A stretch of 6,057 bases of DNA from Sphaerochaetaceae bacterium (lineage in GTDB: Bacteria; Spirochaetota; Spirochaetia; Sphaerochaetales; Sphaerochaetaceae), in assembly GCA_024405065.1 (NCBI GenBank), contig JAKSPF010000078.1, forward strand, positions 1-6,057. The letters are read 5' to 3'. This document shows positions 1 to 5,425 of the stretch, piece after piece. The position numbers were made by a program, and so were the translations under genes. Positions within the stretch are counted from its first letter, which is position 1. Each line of letters begins with the position of its first letter. Below the pieces are notes generated by a model, which had not been told where the DNA came from, searched no databases, and saw nothing but the letters and a program-made list of their open reading frames with translations.

Positions 1-545
1 GTGTCAGAATGGAGGCCGAGACTGAGCGTTGTAGGTGTCTGTGCGCTTTCCATATAGGAGAGAGCAAGGTCGTTGGCAAGATCTCCGTACTGCATCATTG
101 TCTGTCCTGTAAACGGAGTTCTGCTTCCTTCCAATATTTTTGTTACATTTATGAATCCCGGTCCGTAGGCATCATTGAGATCTCTGTTTTCAAGCGGTTT
201 TTTCAGCTGTATGGGATTGTTTTTCAGATATCTGACTGCGCCGCATGCCCACGCTTCAACGTAGATGCCGCCTATCGGACCTCCGCATTCTACGGCAAGT
301 TGTATTCTGTCATTTCCTTTGACGGACGATGTCATAAGTCCGGCGGCAATATACGCCTGACCGAGTACAAAAGTTTCAAGCACCCCAAGTCCGTGATTTG
401 CACGCATCTGATTCACCATTGTGGTTCCGCTCAGTCCCGTGAGGCGGATCTGACCGTCAGCAAGTATCATGACCTGTCTGCAGTCATCAGGGAGCGAGTT
501 AAGGTGATTCACAAGTTCCCTGTCTTCAATCTCTTTTTTTATCAT
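1..545 (-). CDS. hslO: Hsp33 family redox-regulated chaperone, N-terminal part (runs off left edge)
   Basis: The minus strand from the ATG at 545-543 is open to the window edge and gives 181 residues of a longer protein. The order of conserved blocks fits Hsp33: an early ligand-like strand (MILADGQIRLTGLSG, about residues 26-40), a helix leading to GQAYIAAGLMTSSVKG, a GGP glycine turn near 89, an RYLKN segment where the family has RGY-type residues, a YGPGFINV strand near 127-134, and GDLANDLALSYMESAQTPTT near 156-175, matching the family's G-x-IAxDLxxYxxxSEQxPT pattern. Hsp33 is a cytosolic holdase activated by oxidation and unfolding. Its zinc-binding cysteine cluster lies in the C-terminal domain, outside this window, so redox function cannot be judged. 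An in-frame TAA 12 nt upstream of the ATG excludes a longer start. No Shine-Dalgarno sequence precedes the ATG. It follows the uraA-upp unit on the same strand but is separated from it by an intrinsic terminator, so it probably has its own promoter. Confidence 0.85.
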   Translation of the reverse strand, partial: MIKKEIEDRELVNHLNSLPDDCRQVMILADGQIRLTGLSGTTMVNQMRANHGLGVLETFVLGQAYIAAGLMTSSVKGNDRIQLAVECGGPIGGIYVEAWACGAVRYLKNNPIQLKKPLENRDLNDAYGPGFINVTKILEGSRTPFTGQTMMQYGDLANDLALSYMESAQTPTTLSLGLHSD

Positions 546-556
546 TGTATCAGAAG

Positions 557-584
557 ATTATTCCAAATAACCCCGAATATTCAA
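557..584 (-). promoter_or_regulatory. candidate promoter for hslO
   Basis: On the minus strand TTGAAT (584-579) and AATAAT (562-557) are separated by 16 nt. They match four and five of six sigma-70 consensus bases. The predicted start point near 550 is only about 5 nt before the hslO ATG, which agrees with the absence of a ribosome-binding site. The site lies just downstream of the upp terminator, where a new promoter would be needed. AT-rich intergenic DNA gives such matches by chance, so this is tentative. Confidence 0.35.
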
Positions 585-598
585 GTCAGGAGTACACG

Positions 599-641
599 AA
601 AAACCGCCTCCTGCACTGAAAATCAGGGCTTGGAGGCGGTT
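599..641 (-). terminator. intrinsic terminator after upp
   Basis: On the minus strand AACCGCCTCC (641-632) pairs perfectly with GGAGGCGGTT (611-602), a 10-bp GC-rich stem. The 20-nt loop can form an inner CTGA/TCAG helix, and the stem runs into five consecutive Ts. It starts about 28 nt after the upp stop codon and should end the uraA-upp transcript before hslO. A second small hairpin (643-667, seven-base homopolymer loop) lies between it and the upp stop; it pairs fully, with one G-U, only as plus-strand RNA. Confidence 0.85.
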
Positions 642-668
642 GTGCAATCGGTTTTTTTCCGGTTGCAA

Positions 669-1733
669 TTAACGCAGAACGGTGTCTTCTATTTTCTTCA
701 CCTGTGAGCGATAAAGATTTGTAATGTTTGCACCGTAATCTGCAATAAGCTGAATCATGTTTCTGGGATTGTCCGGAGCATCACAACCATTGAGACGGTC
801 ACCTGCATCTCCCAGACCCGGAAGGATGTACGCCTGATCATTGACACAGGCATCCATCCACAGAGTATAAACTTCACAACTGTCTATTGCGCGGATTGTC
901 CGCAATGCACCTTTGAGGGTGCTTACGACATTGATGAATTTAACGCTCTTGGGCTTGATTCCTTTGTCTTTGATGTACTTCACAATTGTAACAAGACTTC
1001 CGCCGGTTGCATTCATCGGATCCGCAAATACAAGGTCTTTGCCGTCAAGTGACTCAAGATTGAAATAGGAGCGGTTCAAATCAAGAATGTAGTCCATTGT
1101 CTTTTCCGTTTTAGTCTCATCACGTTTGATTTTGAAGAGAGCAAACGGAGTGATATAGTTATCCGAGCTGTAATCCTGAATTGCCTTTGAAATAATCATG
1201 CTCGGCAAGAGAGCACCCCTGAGCATAACGCACATGACGGTATTGTTTGTAAGCGGGTCTACATTGGGAATTTTGTGTACAGCATAATTCCTGCAAGGAT
1301 TGACAACAGGTGTCTGTGTTATTATTGAGCGTTTGTTCGGAAGAGCTCGGTTTGCAAACACATAACCGAAAAGAAGCTCATAAGCTCTCTGTATGTAGTA
1401 AACAAACTCCTCATGCTGAGTCATCGGATCTCTCAGTTTTGCTATGAGACGACTTGCCTCTGCGTGCTGTTCCGTGGGAGTTTCAAAACAGTACACATGG
1501 AGTTTTTTTTCTTTTTTTGTGTTCTGTTCCAGAAAATCACCTATTTTACCTGAAACCGTAATAAGGTTGTGTGAAGCCTCTTCCTTTTTTGAAATATCGC
1601 TTGCGGAATCAATGATTTTGCAGTACTTGAGAGATTCCTGATAATATTGTGCAACACTGTCAACAAGGACTTTGTCTTCCTCTTTGAGGTATCCGTCAAG
1701 ATCTTCCGCATGCAAAACTATTTTGTTGTCCAT
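669..1733 (-). CDS. upp: uracil phosphoribosyltransferase with long N-terminal extension
   Basis: The product (354 aa) should convert uracil and PRPP to UMP and pyrophosphate in the cytosol. The C-terminal two thirds carries the family signatures: the PRPP-binding loop DPMNATGGS at 238-246 (usual form DPMLATGGS) and the uracil-binding PGLGDAGDRLNG at 305-316, with LRGALLPS at 172-179 in the place of the family's LRAG-type loop. Ordinary bacterial UPRTs have about 208 residues; this one has roughly 130-140 extra at the N terminus, rich in charged helix-like sequence, with no domain I recognise. The ATG at 1733 is chosen because GGAGGG lies 7 nt upstream; a longer reading to 1817 would overlap the uraA 3' end. 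It starts 23 nt after the uraA stop, so the two are almost certainly co-transcribed and share the attenuator upstream of uraA. The UPRT call is firm; the role of the extension is unknown. Confidence 0.9.
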   Translation of the reverse strand: MDNKIVLHAEDLDGYLKEEDKVLVDSVAQYYQESLKYCKIIDSASDISKKEEASHNLITVSGKIGDFLEQNTKKEKKLHVYCFETPTEQHAEASRLIAKLRDPMTQHEEFVYYIQRAYELLFGYVFANRALPNKRSIITQTPVVNPCRNYAVHKIPNVDPLTNNTVMCVMLRGALLPSMIISKAIQDYSSDNYITPFALFKIKRDETKTEKTMDYILDLNRSYFNLESLDGKDLVFADPMNATGGSLVTIVKYIKDKGIKPKSVKFINVVSTLKGALRTIRAIDSCEVYTLWMDACVNDQAYILPGLGDAGDRLNGCDAPDNPRNMIQLIADYGANITNLYRSQVKKIEDTVLR

Positions 1734-1756
1734 ATAAGTACCCTCCGTGCTGAGTT

Positions 1757-3103
1757 TTAATTCTGTTTTCCGTTTCTTACAAGAATATTGGTGAGAATTC
1801 CGAGGATGAGTGCACACGCAACTTCCGTAAGAGTTACTTTTCCGAATGTGAGGGAGAGTCCGCCGATACCGGCAATGAGAATTACCGATACCGTGAAAAG
1901 ATTTCTGTTGTCTTCAAGATCAACTTTCTGAATCATTTTGAGACCGGAAACCGCTATGAAACCGTAAAGGGTCATACAAACTCCGCCCATCACACAAGAG
2001 GGAATTGAGTCAAGAAGTGCAACTACCGGTGAGATGAATGCAATGATAATTGCCATCAGTGCCGTCATTTTGATTGTTTCTACCGATGCGTTCCCTGTAA
2101 TTGCCACGCATGCCACAGATTCTCCGTAAGTTGTGTTGGGGCATCCTCCGAAGAATGCACCTGCCATGGAACCGACACCGTCACCTAAAAGTGTTCTGTG
2201 AAGACCGGGTTCCTTGAGAAGATCTTTGTTGATGATTGTTGAAAGGTTTTTATGGTCTGCAATGTGTTCCGCAAATACCACGAATGCAACCGGAGCGTAG
2301 GCTACAAAAATTGTTCCGACATATCCTGCAGTCAGTTCTCTGAATCCGCCGATTGCCGTTGCTATTGTAAACTTGGGAAATCTGAGGAATGTACCTAAAC
2401 CTATGTGTCCGTTTACAAGAAGGGACTTGAACGGTGTAAAGTCAATGATTTCCAATGCTGAATTACCGGTTGCTTTTCCTATGAGAGTGAAGATGAAAGC
2501 AACTGCATATCCGGCTCCTATTCCTATTATAAAAGGAATGAGTTTTACCATTTTTGAACCTTTTACGGAGCAGATGATTACAACAGTCAAAGTCACAAGA
2601 CCGCAGATAAGTGCAACGTATTTTGAGGAATCGCCGCAGTCTCCTTTTGTGAGGTCTCCTACTGCATTTCCTGCAAGAGAAAGCCCGATGATTGCAACCG
2701 TGGGTCCGATTACAACAGCAGGCATAAGTTTCTGTATCCATTCAACTCCCGAAGCCTTTGTTATGAAAGCAAGGAGAACATATACAAGCCCTGCGAACAC
2801 GGCACCGAGAATAAGCCCCAAGAATCCGAGCTGCATTGAGACACCGCCTGCAAATGCCGCAAACATTGAACCTATGAATGCAAAAGATGAACCGAGAAAA
2901 ACGGGACTGTTGAATTTGGTGAACAGCAGGTAAACAAAAGTTCCTGCTCCCGCTCCGAACAGTGCAGCAGAGGCGGTAAGCCCGTTACCGACGATTGCCG
3001 GTACTGCGATTGTTGCTGCCATAATGGCAAGAAGCTGCTGAAATGCAAAAGCCAGAAGATCTTTGAACTTCGGTTTGTCATTGATGTTGTAAGTAAGTTT
3101 CAT
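1757..3103 (-). CDS. uraA: uracil permease, NCS2 (nucleobase:cation symporter-2) family
   Basis: This 448-residue polytopic membrane protein has many hydrophobic segments and the size expected for UraA/PyrP (about 430). It should import uracil, normally with protons, across the inner membrane. Family landmarks are PAIVGNGL in the first membrane segment (about 35-42), a VIGPTV turn (131-136), VVFAEHIADHKNLS at 275-288 carrying the uracil-binding Glu (E279, equivalent to E241 of E. coli UraA), and GGCPNTTYGES at 319-328 with the second essential Glu (E327, equivalent to E290). The TTYGE motif points to uracil rather than xanthine or urate. In E. coli the first Glu block reads EHIGH; here there is one extra residue before the second His. 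The ATG at 3103 has an ideal AAGGAGG 7 nt upstream. It is the first gene of the uraA-upp unit and lies directly behind a leader terminator, so expression probably depends on read-through. Confidence 0.93.
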   Translation of the reverse strand: MKLTYNINDKPKFKDLLAFAFQQLLAIMAATIAVPAIVGNGLTASAALFGAGAGTFVYLLFTKFNSPVFLGSSFAFIGSMFAAFAGGVSMQLGFLGLILGAVFAGLVYVLLAFITKASGVEWIQKLMPAVVIGPTVAIIGLSLAGNAVGDLTKGDCGDSSKYVALICGLVTLTVVIICSVKGSKMVKLIPFIIGIGAGYAVAFIFTLIGKATGNSALEIIDFTPFKSLLVNGHIGLGTFLRFPKFTIATAIGGFRELTAGYVGTIFVAYAPVAFVVFAEHIADHKNLSTIINKDLLKEPGLHRTLLGDGVGSMAGAFFGGCPNTTYGESVACVAITGNASVETIKMTALMAIIIAFISPVVALLDSIPSCVMGGVCMTLYGFIAVSGLKMIQKVDLEDNRNLFTVSVILIAGIGGLSLTFGKVTLTEVACALILGILTNILVRNGKQN

Positions 3104-3129
3104 CCTTATTCCTCCTTAAGTCGACTTAC

Positions 3130-3158
3130 AAAAAAAAAGCCAATCAATAATGATTGGC
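3130..3158 (-). terminator. leader attenuator hairpin upstream of uraA
   Basis: On the minus strand GCCAATCA (3158-3151) pairs perfectly with TGATTGGC (3146-3139) around a four-base loop and is followed by nine Ts (3138-3130). This is a textbook intrinsic terminator, but it lies 27 nt before the uraA start codon and after the leader promoter, so it ends transcription inside the leader unless prevented. The stop codon of the leader peptide lies 3 nt before the stem. A 12-nt palindrome (TAAGTCGACTTA, 3117-3128) sits between the T run and the uraA ribosome-binding site. Confidence 0.88.
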
Positions 3159-3161
3159 AAT

Positions 3162-3248
3162 TCAAACAAATTTATCAATGCAAAGGAAAACAGAACTCCC
3201 CGGAATTCCTAAAAACACGGTATTTCGTTTTTTCATTCCGGAATCCAT
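3162..3248 (-). CDS. pyrL-like leader peptide of the uraA-upp attenuator
   Basis: A 28-codon reading frame begins at the ATG at 3248-3246 and ends with TGA at 3164-3162. The peptide starts MDSGMKKRNTVF and ends FLCIDKFV. GGGAGG lies 7 nt upstream of the ATG, one of the strongest ribosome-binding sites in the window, which argues for real translation. The stop codon is 3 nt before the terminator stem, so a ribosome finishing the peptide would cover the 5' arm and stop the hairpin forming. The peptide has no run of a single amino acid, as would be expected for amino-acid-sensing attenuators, but its 3' half is U-rich in the RNA (U5 at 3215-3211, U4 at 3190-3187, U3 at 3184-3182). That fits UTP-dependent polymerase pausing as in enteric pyrBI (pyrL leader) and rph-pyrE. 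Function is inferred from position; the amino-acid sequence resembles nothing I know and may not matter. Confidence 0.7.
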   Translation of the reverse strand: MDSGMKKRNTVFLGIPGSSVFLCIDKFV

Positions 3249-3279
3249 TTCCGTACCTCCCTTGCGATATCCGGAATGA
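3233..3279. repeat. 10-bp inverted repeat around the leader-peptide ribosome-binding site
   Basis: TCATTCCGGA at 3233-3242 and its exact reverse complement at 3270-3279 flank 27 nt containing the GGGAGG and ATG of the leader peptide. If transcription started upstream of 3279, the leader RNA could fold with these signals in the loop. If it starts near 3272 as the promoter suggests, only the DNA repeat remains, with one arm next to the -10 as an operator half-site might be. A third partial copy (TTCCGG on the minus strand) lies further into the leader around 3200-3206. Confidence 0.5.
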
Positions 3280-3307
3280 TACTACAACATCGCTGAACAA
3301 AATGCAA
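3279..3307 (-). promoter_or_regulatory. candidate promoter of the uraA-upp leader
   Basis: Minus strand TTGCAT (3307-3302), exactly 17 nt, then TAGTAT (3284-3279). The -10 matches four of six consensus bases and the -35 three, but the spacing is ideal and the position suits a leader transcript starting near 3272, about 24 nt before the leader-peptide ATG. An overlapping TATCAT shifted three bases is an alternative -10. Confidence 0.5.
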
Positions 3308-3318
3308 GCTGTATGTTT

Positions 3319-3339
3319 CCGGTTCGTCCGGTTCGTCCG
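3319..3339. repeat. short tandem repeat in the divergent intergenic region
   Basis: The 9-bp unit CCGGTTCGT occurs twice in tandem, followed by CCG. It sits between the two divergent promoters, just upstream of the minus-strand -35 and about 20 bp before the plus-strand -35. A reverse-complement copy occurs just after the SPFH gene (4408-4422). Position would suit a regulator-binding site, but no known site is recognised. Confidence 0.6.
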
Positions 3340-3359
3340 TCAGATGAACTTCATTTTCA

Positions 3360-3388
3360 TTGACTGTTTTGACGTTGTCTTCTAAATT
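3360..3388 (+). promoter_or_regulatory. promoter of the SPFH-domain gene
   Basis: TTGACT at 3360-3365 (five of six consensus bases), a 17-nt spacer, and TAAATT at 3383-3388 (four of six). Transcription should start near 3395, about 18 nt before the ATG and just ahead of the AGGAGAGGG ribosome-binding region at 3397-3404. It is divergent from the uraA leader promoter about 50 bp away. Confidence 0.6.
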
Positions 3389-3412
3389 ATCTTACAGGAG
3401 AGGGAAAACAAA

Positions 3413-4405
3413 ATGGTAAATCTCATTATTCACATTGCAATTTATGTTCTGGTTGCGGTCATAGTGCTGTCACTGATTGCAAAAACGTTCGTAATCATAA
3501 GTCAAAGCGAGACTATGATTATTGAAAGGCTCGGAAAATACAAAAAAACACTGCACAGCGGAATCAATGCCAAAATTCCCGTAATTGACAAACCGCGTAC
3601 TATACTGTGGAGAACGAGTTCAAGCCTTGAAGGTGACAATCTGATAACACCTACTGCAGTGGTCAAGAGGATAGACTTGCGTGAACAGGTTTACGACTAT
3701 CCGAGACAGAATGTAATTACAAGGGATAACGTGAATATTTCAATAGATGCTCTGCTTTACTTTCAGATTACCGACCCCAAGAAAGCAGTCTACGAGGTTG
3801 CCGATTTTCCCAATGCAATAGAAAAACTCACCCAAACCACTCTCAGAAATGTAATCGGTGAATTGGAACTTGATGAAACCCTGTCATCAAGAGACACAAT
3901 CAACTCAAAACTCACCAAGTTGCTTGATGAAGCCACTGACAAATGGGGTGTGAAGGTAAACAGAGTTGAACTGAAAGACATTGATCCTCCCAAGGAAATC
4001 AGGGAGACAATGGAAAAGCAGATGCGTGCGGAACGGGACAAACGTGCGGCAATTCTCACGGCAGAAGGTGATAAGCAGTCAAAGATATTGGAAGCCGAAG
4101 GATTCAAGGCATCCGAAATCAGCAAGGCTGAGGGTGAAAAAGCTGCGGCGATACTCAAGGCGGAAGGTGAAGCTCAGGCAAAAATTGCAAAGGCAAAAGC
4201 AGAAGCCGAATCAATAGATCTTATAAAAAAGGCATTTGACAGTCCAAAAGTTGCAGCAAACTATCTTGCTACAATGCGCTACATAGAGACTCTCGGTACT
4301 ATGGTGGACGGCAAAAACAATAAAGTGGTTTATATGCCGTATGAGGCAACAGGTGTTTTGTCTTCTCTTGGCGGAATAAAGGATATGCTCAACCAGCAGA
4401 ACTGA
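3413..4405 (+). CDS. SPFH/band-7 domain membrane protein, stomatin/QmcA-like
   Basis: This 330-residue protein has one N-terminal membrane segment (about residues 4-24) and then the SPFH domain (about 25-200). Typical blocks are SQSETMIIERLGKY (30-43), a DLREQVYDYP strand (88-97), the VITRDNVNISIDALLYFQITDPKKA stretch (101-125), TTLRNVIGELELDETLSSRD (142-161), WGVKVNRVELKDIDPP (178-193) and ERDKRAAILTAEG (207-219). A helical region of four exact 11-residue units, each beginning AEG (217, 228, 239, 250), follows. Such proteins oligomerise at the inner membrane, form lipid-microdomain scaffolds and modulate proteases; the substrate here is unknown. Relative to QmcA-type proteins there seem to be about 15-20 extra residues around 62-84. 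Many family members are paired with an NfeD partner; none is adjacent. An AGGAGAGGG site 8 nt upstream supports the start. The nearest family is paraslipin/QmcA rather than HflK/HflC, which come as a pair. Confidence 0.92.
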   Translation: MVNLIIHIAIYVLVAVIVLSLIAKTFVIISQSETMIIERLGKYKKTLHSGINAKIPVIDKPRTILWRTSSSLEGDNLITPTAVVKRIDLREQVYDYPRQNVITRDNVNISIDALLYFQITDPKKAVYEVADFPNAIEKLTQTTLRNVIGELELDETLSSRDTINSKLTKLLDEATDKWGVKVNRVELKDIDPPKEIRETMEKQMRAERDKRAAILTAEGDKQSKILEAEGFKASEISKAEGEKAAAILKAEGEAQAKIAKAKAEAESIDLIKKAFDSPKVAANYLATMRYIETLGTMVDGKNNKVVYMPYEATGVLSSLGGIKDMLNQQN

Positions 4406-4407
4406 TA

Positions 4408-4422
4408 CGGACGAACCGGAAA
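4408..4422. repeat. inverted copy of the upstream intergenic repeat
   Basis: CGGACGAACCGGAAA is the exact 15-base reverse complement of 3316-3330, so the SPFH gene is bracketed by inverted repeats about 1.1 kb apart. The copy begins 2 bp after the stop codon. No transposase lies between them, so this is not a simple insertion sequence. Confidence 0.7.
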
Positions 4423-4452
4423 GCTCTGTCTGACAAGTGATATACCGGTTTG
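4412..4452 (+). other. possible hairpin after the SPFH gene
   Basis: CGAACCGG (4412-4419) can pair with CCGGTTTG (4445-4452), 8 bp with one G-U, around a 25-nt loop. No T run follows, so it is not a convincing intrinsic terminator. No other terminator is visible between the SPFH and methyltransferase genes, and some read-through is likely. Confidence 0.3.
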
Positions 4453-4480
4453 GTGTAAAGACACTGAAATGATGTATAAT
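4450..4480 (+). promoter_or_regulatory. candidate promoter giving a leaderless methyltransferase mRNA
   Basis: A perfect -10 hexamer TATAAT lies at 4475-4480. Counting its last base as -7 puts +1 at 4487, the A of the methyltransferase ATG. The -35 region is weak: the best match is TTGGTG at 4450-4455 with a 19-nt spacer. The absence of any Shine-Dalgarno sequence before this ATG, or before the ATGs at 4469 and 4472, agrees with a leaderless transcript. Confidence 0.5.
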
Positions 4481-4486
4481 AATCAC

Positions 4487-5425
4487 ATGGAACTTGATTT
4501 TTCTTTGTGTAAGGACAAAATTTCTCCGGTTTGTCCTCTTTTCAAAGTCTGCGGCGGTTGTACTCTTATGGATATTCCTTACTGTGAACAGGTGAGGGTG
4601 AAGTCTGCCTGTGTTGAATCAGTCATTCACTCAATTTTTCCGTCTGCCGTAATTGAAGCTCCGGTCACCGGTCCTGATTTGGGTTACAGAAGCAGGGCAC
4701 AGTTCCGATTGTCAAAGGAGGGTCTGTGTTTCTGCGAGGAACATTCAAACAACAATGTTTTGCTCAAATCCTGTCCCGTACTTGATGAAAAACTGAATCA
4801 CTTTATTTCAGACCCTCCTAAACTCAATTTGTGGGAATTTGAGGACGGCAAACTTTCCTGCATATCAACTGACAATGGTGTTGTGTGGGGAGACGGTATG
4901 GGTTGGATTACGGTGAAGAACCGCCGTTTACCCGTTTCCGGTGAAGTTTTCTTTCAGAGCAATCTTATTCTTCTGCATGAGATGATTGATTACATCGTTT
5001 CTAATGTCACCGGTTCGGAAGTTATGGATTTGTATGCCGGAGTAGGTACTTTCAGTGCCTTCCTTGAAGACCGCTTCACTGTTACCGCAGTAGAAATAAA
5101 CAAAAAGTGTCTTTCGTTGGCAAGACAGCACCTTGAACATACCCGTTTCTTCACCTCTCCTGTGGAACGCTGGAATCCCAAGAAACAACACGTTGACACG
5201 GTAATAGTTGACCCTCCACGCACAGGTCTTGACCGCGCTGTTCCGGCAATGATTGCCTCATGGCAGCCTAAACGTATTATTTGTGTCTCCTGTTACCTGC
5301 CTACTCTTGACAGAGACCTTCACCGCTTCCGTGACCTCGGCTATATCGCAACTCACGCCCGCCTATTTGATTTTTACCCCCACACTCCGCATGTTGAAAC
5401 AGTCGTGCTGATGTCACGCATCTGA
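4487..5425 (+). CDS. TrmA/RlmD-family RNA (uracil-C5)-methyltransferase
   Basis: This 312-residue protein should transfer a methyl group from S-adenosylmethionine to C5 of a uridine in RNA, most likely 23S rRNA. It has the iron-sulfur cysteine set C16-x5-C22-x2-C25 plus C96, as in RlmD/RumA. Other motifs are GYRSRAQFRL (66-75), the catalytic-region FFQSN with Q157, the SAM-binding MDLYAGVGTF (180-189), DPPRTGLD (242-249), the nucleophile in VSCYLPTLDRD (C269) and the general base in PHTPHVET (E304). It lacks the N-terminal TRAM domain and is shorter than E. coli RlmD (about 430), more like RlmC in domain content. The usual SCNPATLARD reads SCYLPTLDRD, with Tyr after the nucleophile. The ATG at 4487 is preferred over 4469 and 4472 because of the TATAAT six bases before it. 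The 3' end is duplicated downstream. Family is secure; the exact uridine (1939, 747 or tRNA U54) is not. Confidence 0.9.
   Translation: MELDFSLCKDKISPVCPLFKVCGGCTLMDIPYCEQVRVKSACVESVIHSIFPSAVIEAPVTGPDLGYRSRAQFRLSKEGLCFCEEHSNNNVLLKSCPVLDEKLNHFISDPPKLNLWEFEDGKLSCISTDNGVVWGDGMGWITVKNRRLPVSGEVFFQSNLILLHEMIDYIVSNVTGSEVMDLYAGVGTFSAFLEDRFTVTAVEINKKCLSLARQHLEHTRFFTSPVERWNPKKQHVDTVIVDPPRTGLDRAVPAMIASWQPKRIICVSCYLPTLDRDLHRFRDLGYIATHARLFDFYPHTPHVETVVLMSRI
5390..5422 (+). repeat. core copy 1: methyltransferase 3' end, attachment-site-like
   Basis: These 33 bases encode HVETVVLMSRI, the last 11 residues of the methyltransferase. They match 25 of 33 positions with 5519-5551 downstream, 129 bp later in the same frame. 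RumA-family 3' ends are known integration targets of mobile elements in Gram-positive bacteria. The role as an attachment site here is inferred from duplication and position. Confidence 0.55.

Noticed and set aside
9..707. A 232-residue plus-strand reading frame
   Set aside because: It lies opposite hslO and the upp terminator, crosses a terminator hairpin, and has no recognisable domain or ribosome-binding site. The minus strand here encodes a clear Hsp33.
2373..2933. A 186-residue plus-strand reading frame inside uraA
   Set aside because: It is the complement of a well-conserved permease gene and has low-complexity, family-less sequence.
3104..3280. PyrR-binding attenuator or metabolite riboswitch ahead of uraA
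   Set aside because: I see neither a PyrR-type anti-antiterminator stem-loop nor a known aptamer pattern, and the strong ribosome-binding site with a short reading frame explains the leader better. A covariance-model search would settle it.
3790..4158. Minus-strand reading frame inside the SPFH gene
   Set aside because: It mirrors the repetitive coiled-coil coding region; no start signal or family resemblance.
3316..4422. SPFH gene carried by an insertion sequence
   Set aside because: The flanking inverted repeats are short, no transposase lies between them, and no target-site duplication was noticed.
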